Assembly (NCBI GenBank): GCA_937876435.1
Contig: CALEIL010000554.1
Location: 1-13,108 of the forward strand
Source: an uncultured Bacteroidota bacterium
Lineage (GTDB): Bacteria > Bacteroidota > Bacteroidia > Chitinophagales > Saprospiraceae
DNA length: 13,108 nt
Direction: 5' to 3'
In this document: one piece after another, positions 7,150 to 13,108 of the stretch
How the letters are laid out: every line of letters starts with the position of its first letter
Numbering within the stretch: position 1 is the stretch's first letter
The notes under the pieces: generated by a model
Seen by the model: only the letters and a program-made list of their open reading frames with translations
Told to the model about the DNA's origin: nothing
The model's database searches: none
Program-made: the position numbers and the translations under genes

Positions 7150-7971
7150 TCAAATAACATGGTCCGTAGCAGTACCGCCCGACGATTCTTCCCCCAGCGT
7201 CTTTTTTATTTTGCCTAGATTCGTCCTCAGTAGTGAAGCCAGTAAAGAAAGATCATTGCTGTGCACGATCAGGTTGGCTCCCATTTGGGCCCATTTGATT
7301 TCCTGTTCAAATCCAACATCGTCCCACACGTGTATTCCGACGCCTACGTTTTTACTTCTGGCTTTCCGGATTAAAGTTTCGATTTCCTGGACGAACAATG
7401 GATGGTGGTACTGCTCGAAAATACCCAGACTACAGCTCAGATCGTGGGGTCCCACCAGTATGCCATCCAACCCCTCTACAGAAAGTATTTCGTCCAGTAC
7501 ATCCAGGGCTGGCCGGCTTTCGATGTTGACGATGAGAACATTATTCGCGTTGGACTTATTCAGATAGGTCAACAAGTCATCTTCCAGTGCCTTTTCTCCG
7601 TTCAAGAAGTTTTTGAGTTTATCCCCTTTTAGTGGTTTGTATTTCACCGCTCCGACCAGTTGGCGCACCTGCTCCGGGCTTTCGATGTACGGGGCGATGA
7701 TCCCGGAGGCTCCCCCATCGAGAACCATCGTGGCCTGATAGGGATCCGGGGAAGGGATCCGGACGATGGGTGACAGCCCTACTGCTTTGTAGGATTGGCA
7801 GATCCTGTTGACGCTTTCCCGGCCCAGAGCCGTGTGTTCGGTATCCACGAATACAAAATCCAATCCGGTGGATGCCAAAAATGCCGGCCACATGGAAGAC
7901 TGCGATATAATCGCCGTTCCGTATACCGTTTGACCTTGCCGTAACCGGGTTCTGATTTCTGCACCTTTCAT
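7150..7971 (-). CDS. HpcH/HpaI family class II aldolase
   Basis: From the ATG at 7971 the protein is 273 aa, the normal length for this family of metal-dependent aldolases that cleave 4-hydroxy-2-oxo acids to pyruvate and an aldehyde. Visible features are DTEH at residues 43-46 with the catalytic histidine, the substrate arginine in VRIP (R71), LDGGASGIIAPYIESPEQ near 85-102, and the metal ligands E151 (NIES) and D177 (GPHDLS). The open frame extends to 8355 but that part overlaps the sialidase gene out of frame and is not family-like, so it is excluded. The gene starts 31 nt after the sialidase stop, an operonic spacing. A second pyruvate-type aldolase beside the NAL-like one suggests a two-cleavage route, or alternative substrates. 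Confidence 0.9.
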   Translation of the reverse strand: MKGAEIRTRLRQGQTVYGTAIISQSSMWPAFLASTGLDFVFVDTEHTALGRESVNRICQSYKAVGLSPIVRIPSPDPYQATMVLDGGASGIIAPYIESPEQVRQLVGAVKYKPLKGDKLKNFLNGEKALEDDLLTYLNKSNANNVLIVNIESRPALDVLDEILSVEGLDGILVGPHDLSCSLGIFEQYHHPLFVQEIETLIRKARSKNVGVGIHVWDDVGFEQEIKWAQMGANLIVHSNDLSLLASLLRTNLGKIKKTLGEESSGGTATDHVI

Positions 7972-8002
7972 CTTGATCTTATTTTGTTTTGTTTTAAATT
8001 GG

Positions 8003-9208
8003 TTAATTGGATGGCTGATACAACCAATCCACTGGTATATGAGTGACGTGAGTGACCGACAAGGAGGTTCCGGCAGGCCTGTTTCCGGCGCAGTATCCCA
8101 GCAAAACATTGTCTTCATCCACAAAATGAATCGAGATATAACAATACCATCCATCGGGATCTTCTTCGATGTTTTTGATATAATTCCAGCTTTTACCTTC
8201 ATCAGTGGAAATGGCAGCCGTGAGGGGTGTGCGTTTGCCTTGCAGGTCCGGGTCACTACCGTCGTTGTTGTTCCATACCAGGAGCCAGTCTTCGGATCCC
8301 GGCACCTTTTCGATCGTGGCAGGGGACAGAGGAGATGGAATGTTGCTGGTCTCAATCGCGCTCCAGGTCATTCCCCGGTCCGATGAATACGACAATTGCT
8401 GAAAACCACCGCTCGCCCGGATATACATCATGACGCGACCATCCTTCATTTCGATTAAACCGGGTTCCTGGGTCACTATATCTGTATTGTTGGGGACCAT
8501 TTCACTGGAAGTCCAGGTCTGACCATTGTCATCCGAGTAATAGGAAAATAAATCCGCCTGTCCTTTCCATTCACCACCCGGTGTATTGTGCAGGGCCACG
8601 GCCATCATTAGCCGGCCATCCTGCAATTGGATCACCCGCGCGTTGTTGAGAACAAAATATCCTTCCTTATCGGTAATGCAGGGGATGGCCTCACTCCAGG
8701 TTTTGGCTTCGTCTTTGGAAATGCGCAACATCGGAATGCAATCCTCGGTCGAATTTTTTCGCAGATAAAACAAAGCGATGTCGCCATTTTGGAGCCGTAG
8801 CAGGGTGACCGACATCACGTTCATACCTCCCTCATTGGGCACGATGATCTGGTCTTCGCTCGTCCAGGTCACTCCCCCATCGGTAGAATATCGGGCCGCC
8901 AGAGAGGCCGGGGCGTGATCGCTGGAAGACTCGCCCACGTATTTGCTGTACACGAACATCACGGTCCCATCCTTCAGCGTAACGAAATCACCTTCGCTGT
9001 TGCGGGGATTGTTTTCCGAGGGATTGAGTTCGAGGGTGATGTCGGGAGCGGCGGTCTGGGATGAATTGTTTTCTGTATTTGGACCATTATCGTTGCAAGA
9101 AATGGCCAACATCCCAGCTATCAGCAGAATTGGTATCCGTAAGAAGATGTTCGTGAAATTAAAATATCCTACACTGCCAACTGAATCAGGCTCGGCAATC
9201 TTTCCCAT
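8003..9208 (-). CDS. Sialidase-like BNR-repeat lipoprotein with a repeat-derived start
   Basis: Read from the ATG at 9208 this is 401 aa. A hydrophobic segment ends in the lipobox LAISC (Cys about 38), so it is probably a membrane-anchored lipoprotein. The BNR/Asp-box propeller then follows: NPRNSEGDF near residue 68 and Asp-boxes YSTDGGVTW, ISKDEAKTW (degenerate), YSDDNGQTW, YSSDRGMTW and ISTDEGKSW. The C-terminus is WYCYISIHF, CAGNRPAG and a final WLYQ. Candidate carboxylate-binding arginines lie in NPRN, MMYIR and GKRTPL. The gene's frame is open to an ATG at 9679, 21 nt after the upstream gene. The 157 codons between 9679 and 9209 are almost all repeat DNA, and starting there would bury the signal peptide. 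The 9208 ATG has GGAGG 9 nt upstream. Enzymatic sialidase activity is unproven. Confidence 0.8.
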   Translation of the reverse strand: MGKIAEPDSVGSVGYFNFTNIFLRIPILLIAGMLAISCNDNGPNTENNSSQTAAPDITLELNPSENNPRNSEGDFVTLKDGTVMFVYSKYVGESSSDHAPASLAARYSTDGGVTWTSEDQIIVPNEGGMNVMSVTLLRLQNGDIALFYLRKNSTEDCIPMLRISKDEAKTWSEAIPCITDKEGYFVLNNARVIQLQDGRLMMAVALHNTPGGEWKGQADLFSYYSDDNGQTWTSSEMVPNNTDIVTQEPGLIEMKDGRVMMYIRASGGFQQLSYSSDRGMTWSAIETSNIPSPLSPATIEKVPGSEDWLLVWNNNDGSDPDLQGKRTPLTAAISTDEGKSWNYIKNIEEDPDGWYCYISIHFVDEDNVLLGYCAGNRPAGTSLSVTHVTHIPVDWLYQPSN

Positions 9209-9302
9209 CCCGCCAATCCTCCCCGCTAGCTTACCGATCCTTGCACTTAACTGGGATCGGTAAGCCGGCGGGGAGGCTGAGGGGCGGGAGGATTGCCGAG
9301 CC
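9189..9302. repeat. Palindromic repeat pair, arms 9189-9240 and 9253-9302
   Basis: The left arm runs from GGCTCGGCAATC to CTTACCGATCC. The right arm runs from GGGATCGGTAAG to GATTGCCGAGCC and is its imperfect reverse complement around a 12-base loop. Folded on either strand it would make a long interrupted hairpin. The arms belong to the same family as 59-138, 9460-9530 and 9585-9651. The left arm contains the start region of the sialidase-like lipoprotein gene. Confidence 0.85.
9206..9224 (-). promoter_or_regulatory. Ribosome-binding sequence and ATG created inside a repeat
   Basis: On the minus strand GGGGAGG (9218-9224) lies 9 nt before ATG (9206-9208). Both are inside a repeat arm. The homologous arm at 9585-9651 has AAG where this copy has ATG and GGAAGG where this copy has GGGAGG. 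A good Shine-Dalgarno is unusual here, since the other genes in the window have AT-rich leaders without one. Confidence 0.55.
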
Positions 9303-9353
9303 ATGAATGTAACCCCGCCCTTCCAGATTGGGGTGAGGAAGCTATAAGAAAAT

Positions 9354-9389
9354 CTGGGCTTTAGCCCAGTCAGAAATCGGGCTAAAGCC
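9354..9389. repeat. GGGCTTTAGCCC / GGGCTAAAGCC inverted repeat
   Basis: GGCTTTAGCCC at 9357-9367 is the exact reverse complement of GGGCTAAAGCC at 9379-9389, separated by 11 bases. The left half (CTGGGCTTTAGCCCAG, 9354-9369) is itself nearly palindromic. Elements of the GGGCTAAAGCCC type are frequent in Bacteroidota genomes. This is a second repeat family inside the same intergenic nest. Confidence 0.75.
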
Positions 9390-9410
9390 TTTAAATTAAT
9401 ATGTTTGTGT

Positions 9411-9439
9411 GTGACCGCAGGCTGAGGTGCAGCGGTTAC
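9411..9439. repeat. GTGACCGC / GCGGTTAC hairpin
   Basis: GTGACCGC at 9411-9418 pairs with GCGGTTAC at 9432-9439, seven of eight positions complementary, around a 13-base loop. It looks like a third type of short palindromic repeat in this 0.5 kb region. Only one copy is present in the window, so its repeat status is inferred. Confidence 0.5.
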
Positions 9440-9459
9440 TGTATCGATTTCGCTGATCC

Positions 9460-9530
9460 GGGATCGGTCCATACGGATGTCTGAGCCATAAGCCGGCGGG
9501 ACGCATGAGAGGTGGGAGGATTGCCGAGCC
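9460..9530 (-). repeat. Repeat arm, minus orientation, with a 21-bp internal insertion
   Basis: It starts GGGATCGGT (9460-9468) and continues AAGCCGGCGGG (9490-9500) through to GATTGCCGAGCC, ending at 9530, like the arm at 9253-9302. Relative to that arm it has 21 extra bases at 9469-9489, which include CCATACGG, similar to the core module in copy 1. Together with the arm at 9585-9651 it makes a second inverted pair with a 54-base spacer (9531-9584) that shows nothing else recognisable. Confidence 0.75.
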
Positions 9531-9584
9531 ATGTTATCAAACTCTGAAACCAGTTCTCTATACAACACCCGAACTACATAATCA

Positions 9585-9651
9585 GGCTCGGCAATCTTTC
9601 CCTTCCCGCCAATCCTTCCCAGCTTGCCCGTATGGGCTAGCTTACCGATCC
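9585..9651 (+). repeat. Repeat arm, plus orientation, carrying the full core module
   Basis: It runs from GGCTCGGCAATC to CTTACCGATCC and is nearly identical to the arm at 9189-9240 at both ends. In its centre it has the extra module AGCTTGCCCGTATGGG (9621-9636), which forms a hairpin with the following CTAGCT (9621-9642). In copy 1 this module is inverted, and in 9189-9240 it is absent. Confidence 0.8.
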
Positions 9652-9700
9652 TTGTACATTCAATGTTCATCTCTTTCATTTTCTCTTGTTTTTCATCTAT

Positions 9701-11806
9701 TTATTTTTTGACCAATCGATTCGGAGGCCACCACATTTGCATTGGATCGGGCCCCAACCCGGTTTTGATTACCTTCACTACTTCCAGGCTTCCAAGGTCC
9801 ACCACGTGAACCCCATCGGACTCTTCTTCTATCCTGTCGATGGTTTCATTTCCATCTTTTCCAATTTTAGCCTCTCCGGCGTCTTCACATCCCACGAAGG
9901 CGTAGTTCCCGTCCGAAGACAATTCCACCCCGATCGCCAGACTCCCCACCGGAATCCTTTTGATTTCCTTCCTGGATTCCACATCCAGGACGGTCAGGGT
10001 ACCTTCCCTGACCCAGCCGGCCACCAAAGCCCGCTTTCCATCAGGCGTAAACCGGATGCGGACAGGCATGCCCGGGCAATCTATTTCATCTACCACTTTT
10101 TTCTGTGACCAATCGATGATGGTGATCGTTCCTCCGGTTTGGTTGAGTGCCCATAGAAATTTACCATCCGGCGTAAACGCCATCCCTTCCACGCCTTCGC
10201 CAGCCGGTATTAATGTTTCCAATTTACCCGTTTTCCGGTTGATGATGGATATATTCCGGGAGGTGATATTGGCTGTGAGCAGATGCATACCATCCGGGGA
10301 CACGTACACCATGTGCGACAGGTCCCCACCGGTCGAAATAGTCCGGCTGATCGTATTCGTCGCTATATCCACTTCGATTACATACCCGGACTGGCCCGCC
10401 GTAAAATAGGCAAATTGACCATCCGGTGCCATGGCGGCGCCGTGGATCCGGTGGTATTTCCCGGTCTGGATGGTATCGATTTGTTGCCTTTTCATCAGGT
10501 CGACCACTATAATATAATTGCCGGGGGCCTCATAACTGCTCAGGTAGGCATATCTTTGATCGGGAGTGATGGTGATTTCATGGGGATTGTTACCGATGGA
10601 AATAGTTTCCAGAACTTCCAGTGCAATAGGATCCACGTAAGACAGGGTATTGGAATGCTTGTTGACTACGATCAAAACCGGTTCTGGTGCCGGGGCATTG
10701 TAAATTTCTGTCAGGGGTATTCTCCTGATCCGGAGGTCATACCCTGGTTTGTCATCGTGCTTGATGTAGTACCCAAACAGGATATGATCCTCTATTTCGT
10801 GAATAGCCGTATAGGCGTAGGAAGCATGGATACTTCCTTCCAGGTTTTGGATTTGCTCCCAGGTATGACCTTCATCCTTTGAAACAGCGATCGTCAGGGG
10901 AGTTCTTTTGGACTTGAAATATCCGGGGCCGGATTTTCCATTATTGTTCCAGGCCAATATCAAATCTCCTGTGGAGGATATCTTTTCCAAAGAAGCCGGG
11001 GCGATCGGTGAGGGAATATCGGCAGATTCAGCCAGGCTCCAGGTCACGCCCTGATCGTGGGAGTACGATTTGTATTGGACTCCAAAATTGGCCCGGATAT
11101 TCATCATGACAATTCCTTCATTGAGTTGTACCACCCCAGGTTCCTGAGTGATCACCCCTGAAGGTGCCGGTACCGCCTGGCCTCTGTTCCAGGTGATTCC
11201 ATTATCGTCTGAAAAATAGCACCGGATTTCTCCCCGGTGGCTCCAGTCCGAGTTTGGTGTTTTGTGAAGCGATACTGGCGCGAGCATCCTGCCGGACTCC
11301 AATTGGATGACGCGGTCATTGTTAATCACGAAATAGCCTTTCTGATCGGTGATGATTGGTCGCGGATCACTCCAGGTTTTGGTTTCATCCGTGGAGATGC
11401 GAACGTGTGGAATGCAGTCTTCCAGGGAATTTTTCTGGGCATACAGAAGCGCGATATTCCCGTTTTGCAAACGAAGAAAGGAGACCGACATCACGTTTTG
11501 CTGCCCCTCATTGGCCACTATCAACAGGTCTTCGGTGGACCATGTCTTCCCCTGATCGGAACTCATCCGACCCATGATCCGGGCGGGTGCGTGGTCGCTC
11601 GAGGAATCCGTAAACCGGGTATAGGCGAACAAAATTCTTCCATCATTCAATGTGATAAAATCACCTTCGCTGTTTCGGGGATTGTCGGGAGATGAAAGGA
11701 CTTCGTGGACGATCGTTTGATCATCAATCTGACCTTTCAGTTCCACTCCTCCCAGGAACAACACTGAAGTGAACGCAAGTGTCCATATGAAAGATAAATT
11801 ATTCAT
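9701..11806 (-). CDS. Secreted fusion of sialidase-like BNR propeller and YVTN/YncE-type propeller
   Basis: The 701-aa protein has a signal peptide (hydrophobic residues 6-20 of the N-terminus) and two propellers. Residues about 30-368 are sialidase-like: NPRNSEGDF at 42-50 and Asp-boxes MSSDQGKTW, ISTDETKTW (degenerate), FSDDNGITW, YSHDQGVTW and VSKDEGHTW. Residues about 373-690 are a YVTN-type seven-bladed propeller with recurring PDG turns (PDQRYAYLSS, PDGQFAYFTA, PDGMHLLTAN, PDGKFLWALN, PDGKRALVAG, SDGNYAFVGC), each leading to a hydrophobic strand and VDL/IDW-type ends. The sialidase half lacks the CAGNRPAG and final WLY segment of its two neighbours. Its ATG lies within the last codons of the upstream paralogue (8-bp overlap). 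Binding, not catalysis, is as likely for the second propeller. Confidence 0.85.
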   Translation of the reverse strand: MNNLSFIWTLAFTSVLFLGGVELKGQIDDQTIVHEVLSSPDNPRNSEGDFITLNDGRILFAYTRFTDSSSDHAPARIMGRMSSDQGKTWSTEDLLIVANEGQQNVMSVSFLRLQNGNIALLYAQKNSLEDCIPHVRISTDETKTWSDPRPIITDQKGYFVINNDRVIQLESGRMLAPVSLHKTPNSDWSHRGEIRCYFSDDNGITWNRGQAVPAPSGVITQEPGVVQLNEGIVMMNIRANFGVQYKSYSHDQGVTWSLAESADIPSPIAPASLEKISSTGDLILAWNNNGKSGPGYFKSKRTPLTIAVSKDEGHTWEQIQNLEGSIHASYAYTAIHEIEDHILFGYYIKHDDKPGYDLRIRRIPLTEIYNAPAPEPVLIVVNKHSNTLSYVDPIALEVLETISIGNNPHEITITPDQRYAYLSSYEAPGNYIIVVDLMKRQQIDTIQTGKYHRIHGAAMAPDGQFAYFTAGQSGYVIEVDIATNTISRTISTGGDLSHMVYVSPDGMHLLTANITSRNISIINRKTGKLETLIPAGEGVEGMAFTPDGKFLWALNQTGGTITIIDWSQKKVVDEIDCPGMPVRIRFTPDGKRALVAGWVREGTLTVLDVESRKEIKRIPVGSLAIGVELSSDGNYAFVGCEDAGEAKIGKDGNETIDRIEEESDGVHVVDLGSLEVVKVIKTGLGPDPMQMWWPPNRLVKK

Positions 11807-12944
11807 ATAACCAACCGATGTTCATTTTTGTAATATTCGTAATCGAAAGAGCTGTACCAGCAGGTCGATTGCCGGCGCAATAGCTCAGTATCACTTCGTC
11901 ATTGCCGGGAAAACGGATCGCTGTATAGCAATACCAGCCATCGGGATCCTCGTGCAATGTTTTGACGTTCTCCCAGGTAAGGCCTTCATTTTTGGAGATT
12001 GCGATATTGAGCGGGGTGCGTCTTCCCCGGTAATTATTTTTTTTGACCCCATTATTGTTCCACACCAAAATCAAATCGCCGGTGGAAGGAATTCTGGCTA
12101 TGGTAGCCGGAGACAGGGGAGATGGAATGTTGGTCGGGATAGCTGGAGACCATTTTTTGCCTTTGTTTTTGGAATAGGAGGCGTATTGGACTCCGGAATC
12201 GGTCCGGATGTACATCATTACGTCCCCGTTCTTCATCTCGATCAACCCGGGTTCCTGCGCCATCAACCCCTCAGGAATTTTTACTTCGCCTTTTTGCTTC
12301 CAGGTAAGTCCGTTGTCATCAGAATAGTAGCAATACAGTATTCCATAGTTGTTGAAATTGTGTTCCAGATTTCCCGGTCGGTCTTCAGACACATGATGAG
12401 CTACCGGCATCAACAAACGGCCACTTGACAATTGGATGACCCGGGCATTGTTCAACACAAAATACCCTTCCTTATCTGTAATGCAGCGAATGGGTTCGCT
12501 CCAGGTCTGACCTTCATCGGAAGAAATTCGCATAAACGGTATGCAATCGTGGATGGAATTTTTTCGTGCATAAAACAACGCTATATCGCCATTTTGGAGC
12601 CTCAGCAACGAGACGGACATCACATTCATAGCCCCTTCATTCTCTACGATAATTTCATCGGACGACGACCAGGTATTACCGTTGTCGCTCGAATACCGGG
12701 CTGCGAGGTGTGAATTGCCAAAATCACTCGAGGATTGCCCGACAAAGTGAGAATATACAAACATTAGCCGTCCATCCTTCAGCTTCACGAAATCCCCTTC
12801 GCTGTTGCGGGGATTGTTCTCCCCGGGGTTTAGTATAAGCGTGGTAACGGGCCCCGACGACTGAGCACATACGCTGGTGGTAGACAAGCAGTAAATGCTT
12901 ATGCAAAACAAAATCATTCTTAGGACGGTATGAAGACTGTTCAT
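11799..12944 (-). CDS. Secreted sialidase-like BNR-repeat protein (BNR_2 type)
   Basis: The 381-aa protein has a Sec signal peptide (hydrophobic residues about 8-27, ending CAQ). It is a single sialidase-fold propeller: NPRNSEGDF at 44-52, Asp-boxes YSSDNGNTW (84-92), ISSDEGQTW (140-148), YSDDNGLTW (207-215), a degenerate YSKNKGKKW (257-265) and ISKNEGLTW (317-325). Candidate catalytic or carboxylate-binding residues are R46, R247 (MMYIR), R308/R309 (GRRTPL) and tyrosines in DGWYCY at 335-340. The segment QEPGLIEM at 230-237 is shared by all three paralogues. Family members are annotated as exo-alpha-sialidases, but few are characterised and the usual FRIP motif is replaced by NPRN. It starts 15 nt after the upstream partial gene and overlaps the next gene by 8 bp. 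Confidence 0.88.
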   Translation of the reverse strand: MNSLHTVLRMILFCISIYCLSTTSVCAQSSGPVTTLILNPGENNPRNSEGDFVKLKDGRLMFVYSHFVGQSSSDFGNSHLAARYSSDNGNTWSSSDEIIVENEGAMNVMSVSLLRLQNGDIALFYARKNSIHDCIPFMRISSDEGQTWSEPIRCITDKEGYFVLNNARVIQLSSGRLLMPVAHHVSEDRPGNLEHNFNNYGILYCYYSDDNGLTWKQKGEVKIPEGLMAQEPGLIEMKNGDVMMYIRTDSGVQYASYSKNKGKKWSPAIPTNIPSPLSPATIARIPSTGDLILVWNNNGVKKNNYRGRRTPLNIAISKNEGLTWENVKTLHEDPDGWYCYTAIRFPGNDEVILSYCAGNRPAGTALSITNITKMNIGWLYE

Positions 12945-12959
12945 TTGTTATTCTTTGAT

Positions 12960-13108
12960 TTAATTCAATTTTATTCGATACCAGGAAGGGGAATGCGCCC
13001 ATTTGCCATTTTCCCGACGCGTCAGTGCGATCACTATTTCATTCCGTACGGCGTGTTCCATGATTTTATAATTGGAGAGTTCGACGTTTTCCGTTTCAGC
13101 CCCTTCAT
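12960..13108 (-). CDS. 3' end of an unidentified gene (partial)
   Basis: An open frame enters from the right edge and ends at TAA 12960-12962, giving 48 C-terminal residues, including NYKIMEHAVRNEIVIALTRR and GKWAHSPSWYRIKLN. The alternating hydrophobic pattern suggests beta strands ending in a tryptophan/tyrosine-rich segment. The next gene begins 15 nt later with no room for a promoter, so the two are probably in one operon. I do not recognise the family; the start lies outside the window. Confidence 0.6.
   Translation of the reverse strand, partial: EGAETENVELSNYKIMEHAVRNEIVIALTRRENGKWAHSPSWYRIKLN

Noticed and set aside
7972..8355. N-terminal extension of the HpcH/HpaI aldolase frame
   Set aside because: It lies inside the sialidase-like gene in another frame and does not resemble the aldolase family. 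The ATG at 7971 gives the standard length and start (MKGAEIRTRLRQG).
9291..9345. Plus-strand GGAGG followed by ATG at the ends of the minus-oriented repeat arms
   Set aside because: The reading frames that follow stop after about 14 codons (from 9303) or a few codons (from 9531), so they are unlikely to be genes; at most they are leader-like coincidences of the repeat end.
9189..9651. CRISPR array
   Set aside because: The repeats are inverted, unevenly spaced and of variable length with internal modules; there are no regular spacers and no cas genes.
10283..10882. 199-codon plus-strand open frame opposite the double-propeller gene
   Set aside because: The minus strand here has clear repeated propeller motifs; the plus-strand frame is its complement and shows no recognisable protein features.

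Overview
All recognisable genes in this window are on the minus strand, so transcription runs from the right edge to the left. The DNA looks like accessory catabolic sequence from a member of the Bacteroidota. The signs are tandem secreted or lipoprotein sialidase-like proteins, very AT-rich leaders with little Shine-Dalgarno sequence, tight gene overlaps, and several families of short interspersed palindromic repeats. This is an inference from style; no rRNA or other marker gene is present. There are no tRNA genes, CRISPR arrays, transposases or regulators that I can see.

Layout in transcription order. A 3' fragment of an unidentified gene (12960-13108) is followed by three paralogous sialidase/BNR-propeller proteins: 11799-12944; 9701-11806, which carries a second YVTN-type propeller; and 8003-9208, a probable lipoprotein. 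A roughly 0.5 kb nest of repeats (about 9185-9651) separates the second and third. Then come an HpcH/HpaI-type aldolase (7150-7971), an exported SGNH esterase (6301-7113), an AstE/AspA-type deacylase (5348-6283), an SDR dehydrogenase (4530-5351) and a threonine-synthase-like PLP enzyme (3436-4533). After a 94-bp AT-rich gap comes an N-acetylneuraminate-lyase-like aldolase (2430-3341). After a 441-bp gap holding a different repeat family come RidA (1608-1988) and an M81/MlrC-type metalloprotein (130-1611). The M81 gene ends inside another copy of the first repeat family.

How the genes may work together (inference). The exported propellers and the SGNH esterase would bind, trim or deacylate an extracellular glycan or conjugate. 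In the cytoplasm the class I and class II aldolases would cleave 2-oxo-acid products, the SDR would oxidise or reduce an intermediate, the AspA-like enzyme would remove an N-acyl group, the PLP enzyme would eliminate or rearrange the freed amino acid, and RidA would clear the reactive enamine/imine. No nanE, nanK or sugar transporter is present, so this is not a textbook sialic-acid operon.

The most unusual observation is the repeat family whose ends read GGATCGGTAAGC and GATTGCCGAGCC. It supplies the stop codon of the M81 gene. Through one base substitution in one copy it also supplies an ATG with a GGAGG ribosome-binding sequence 9 nt upstream for the lipoprotein sialidase, whose original start seems to have been separated from its signal peptide by repeat insertion.
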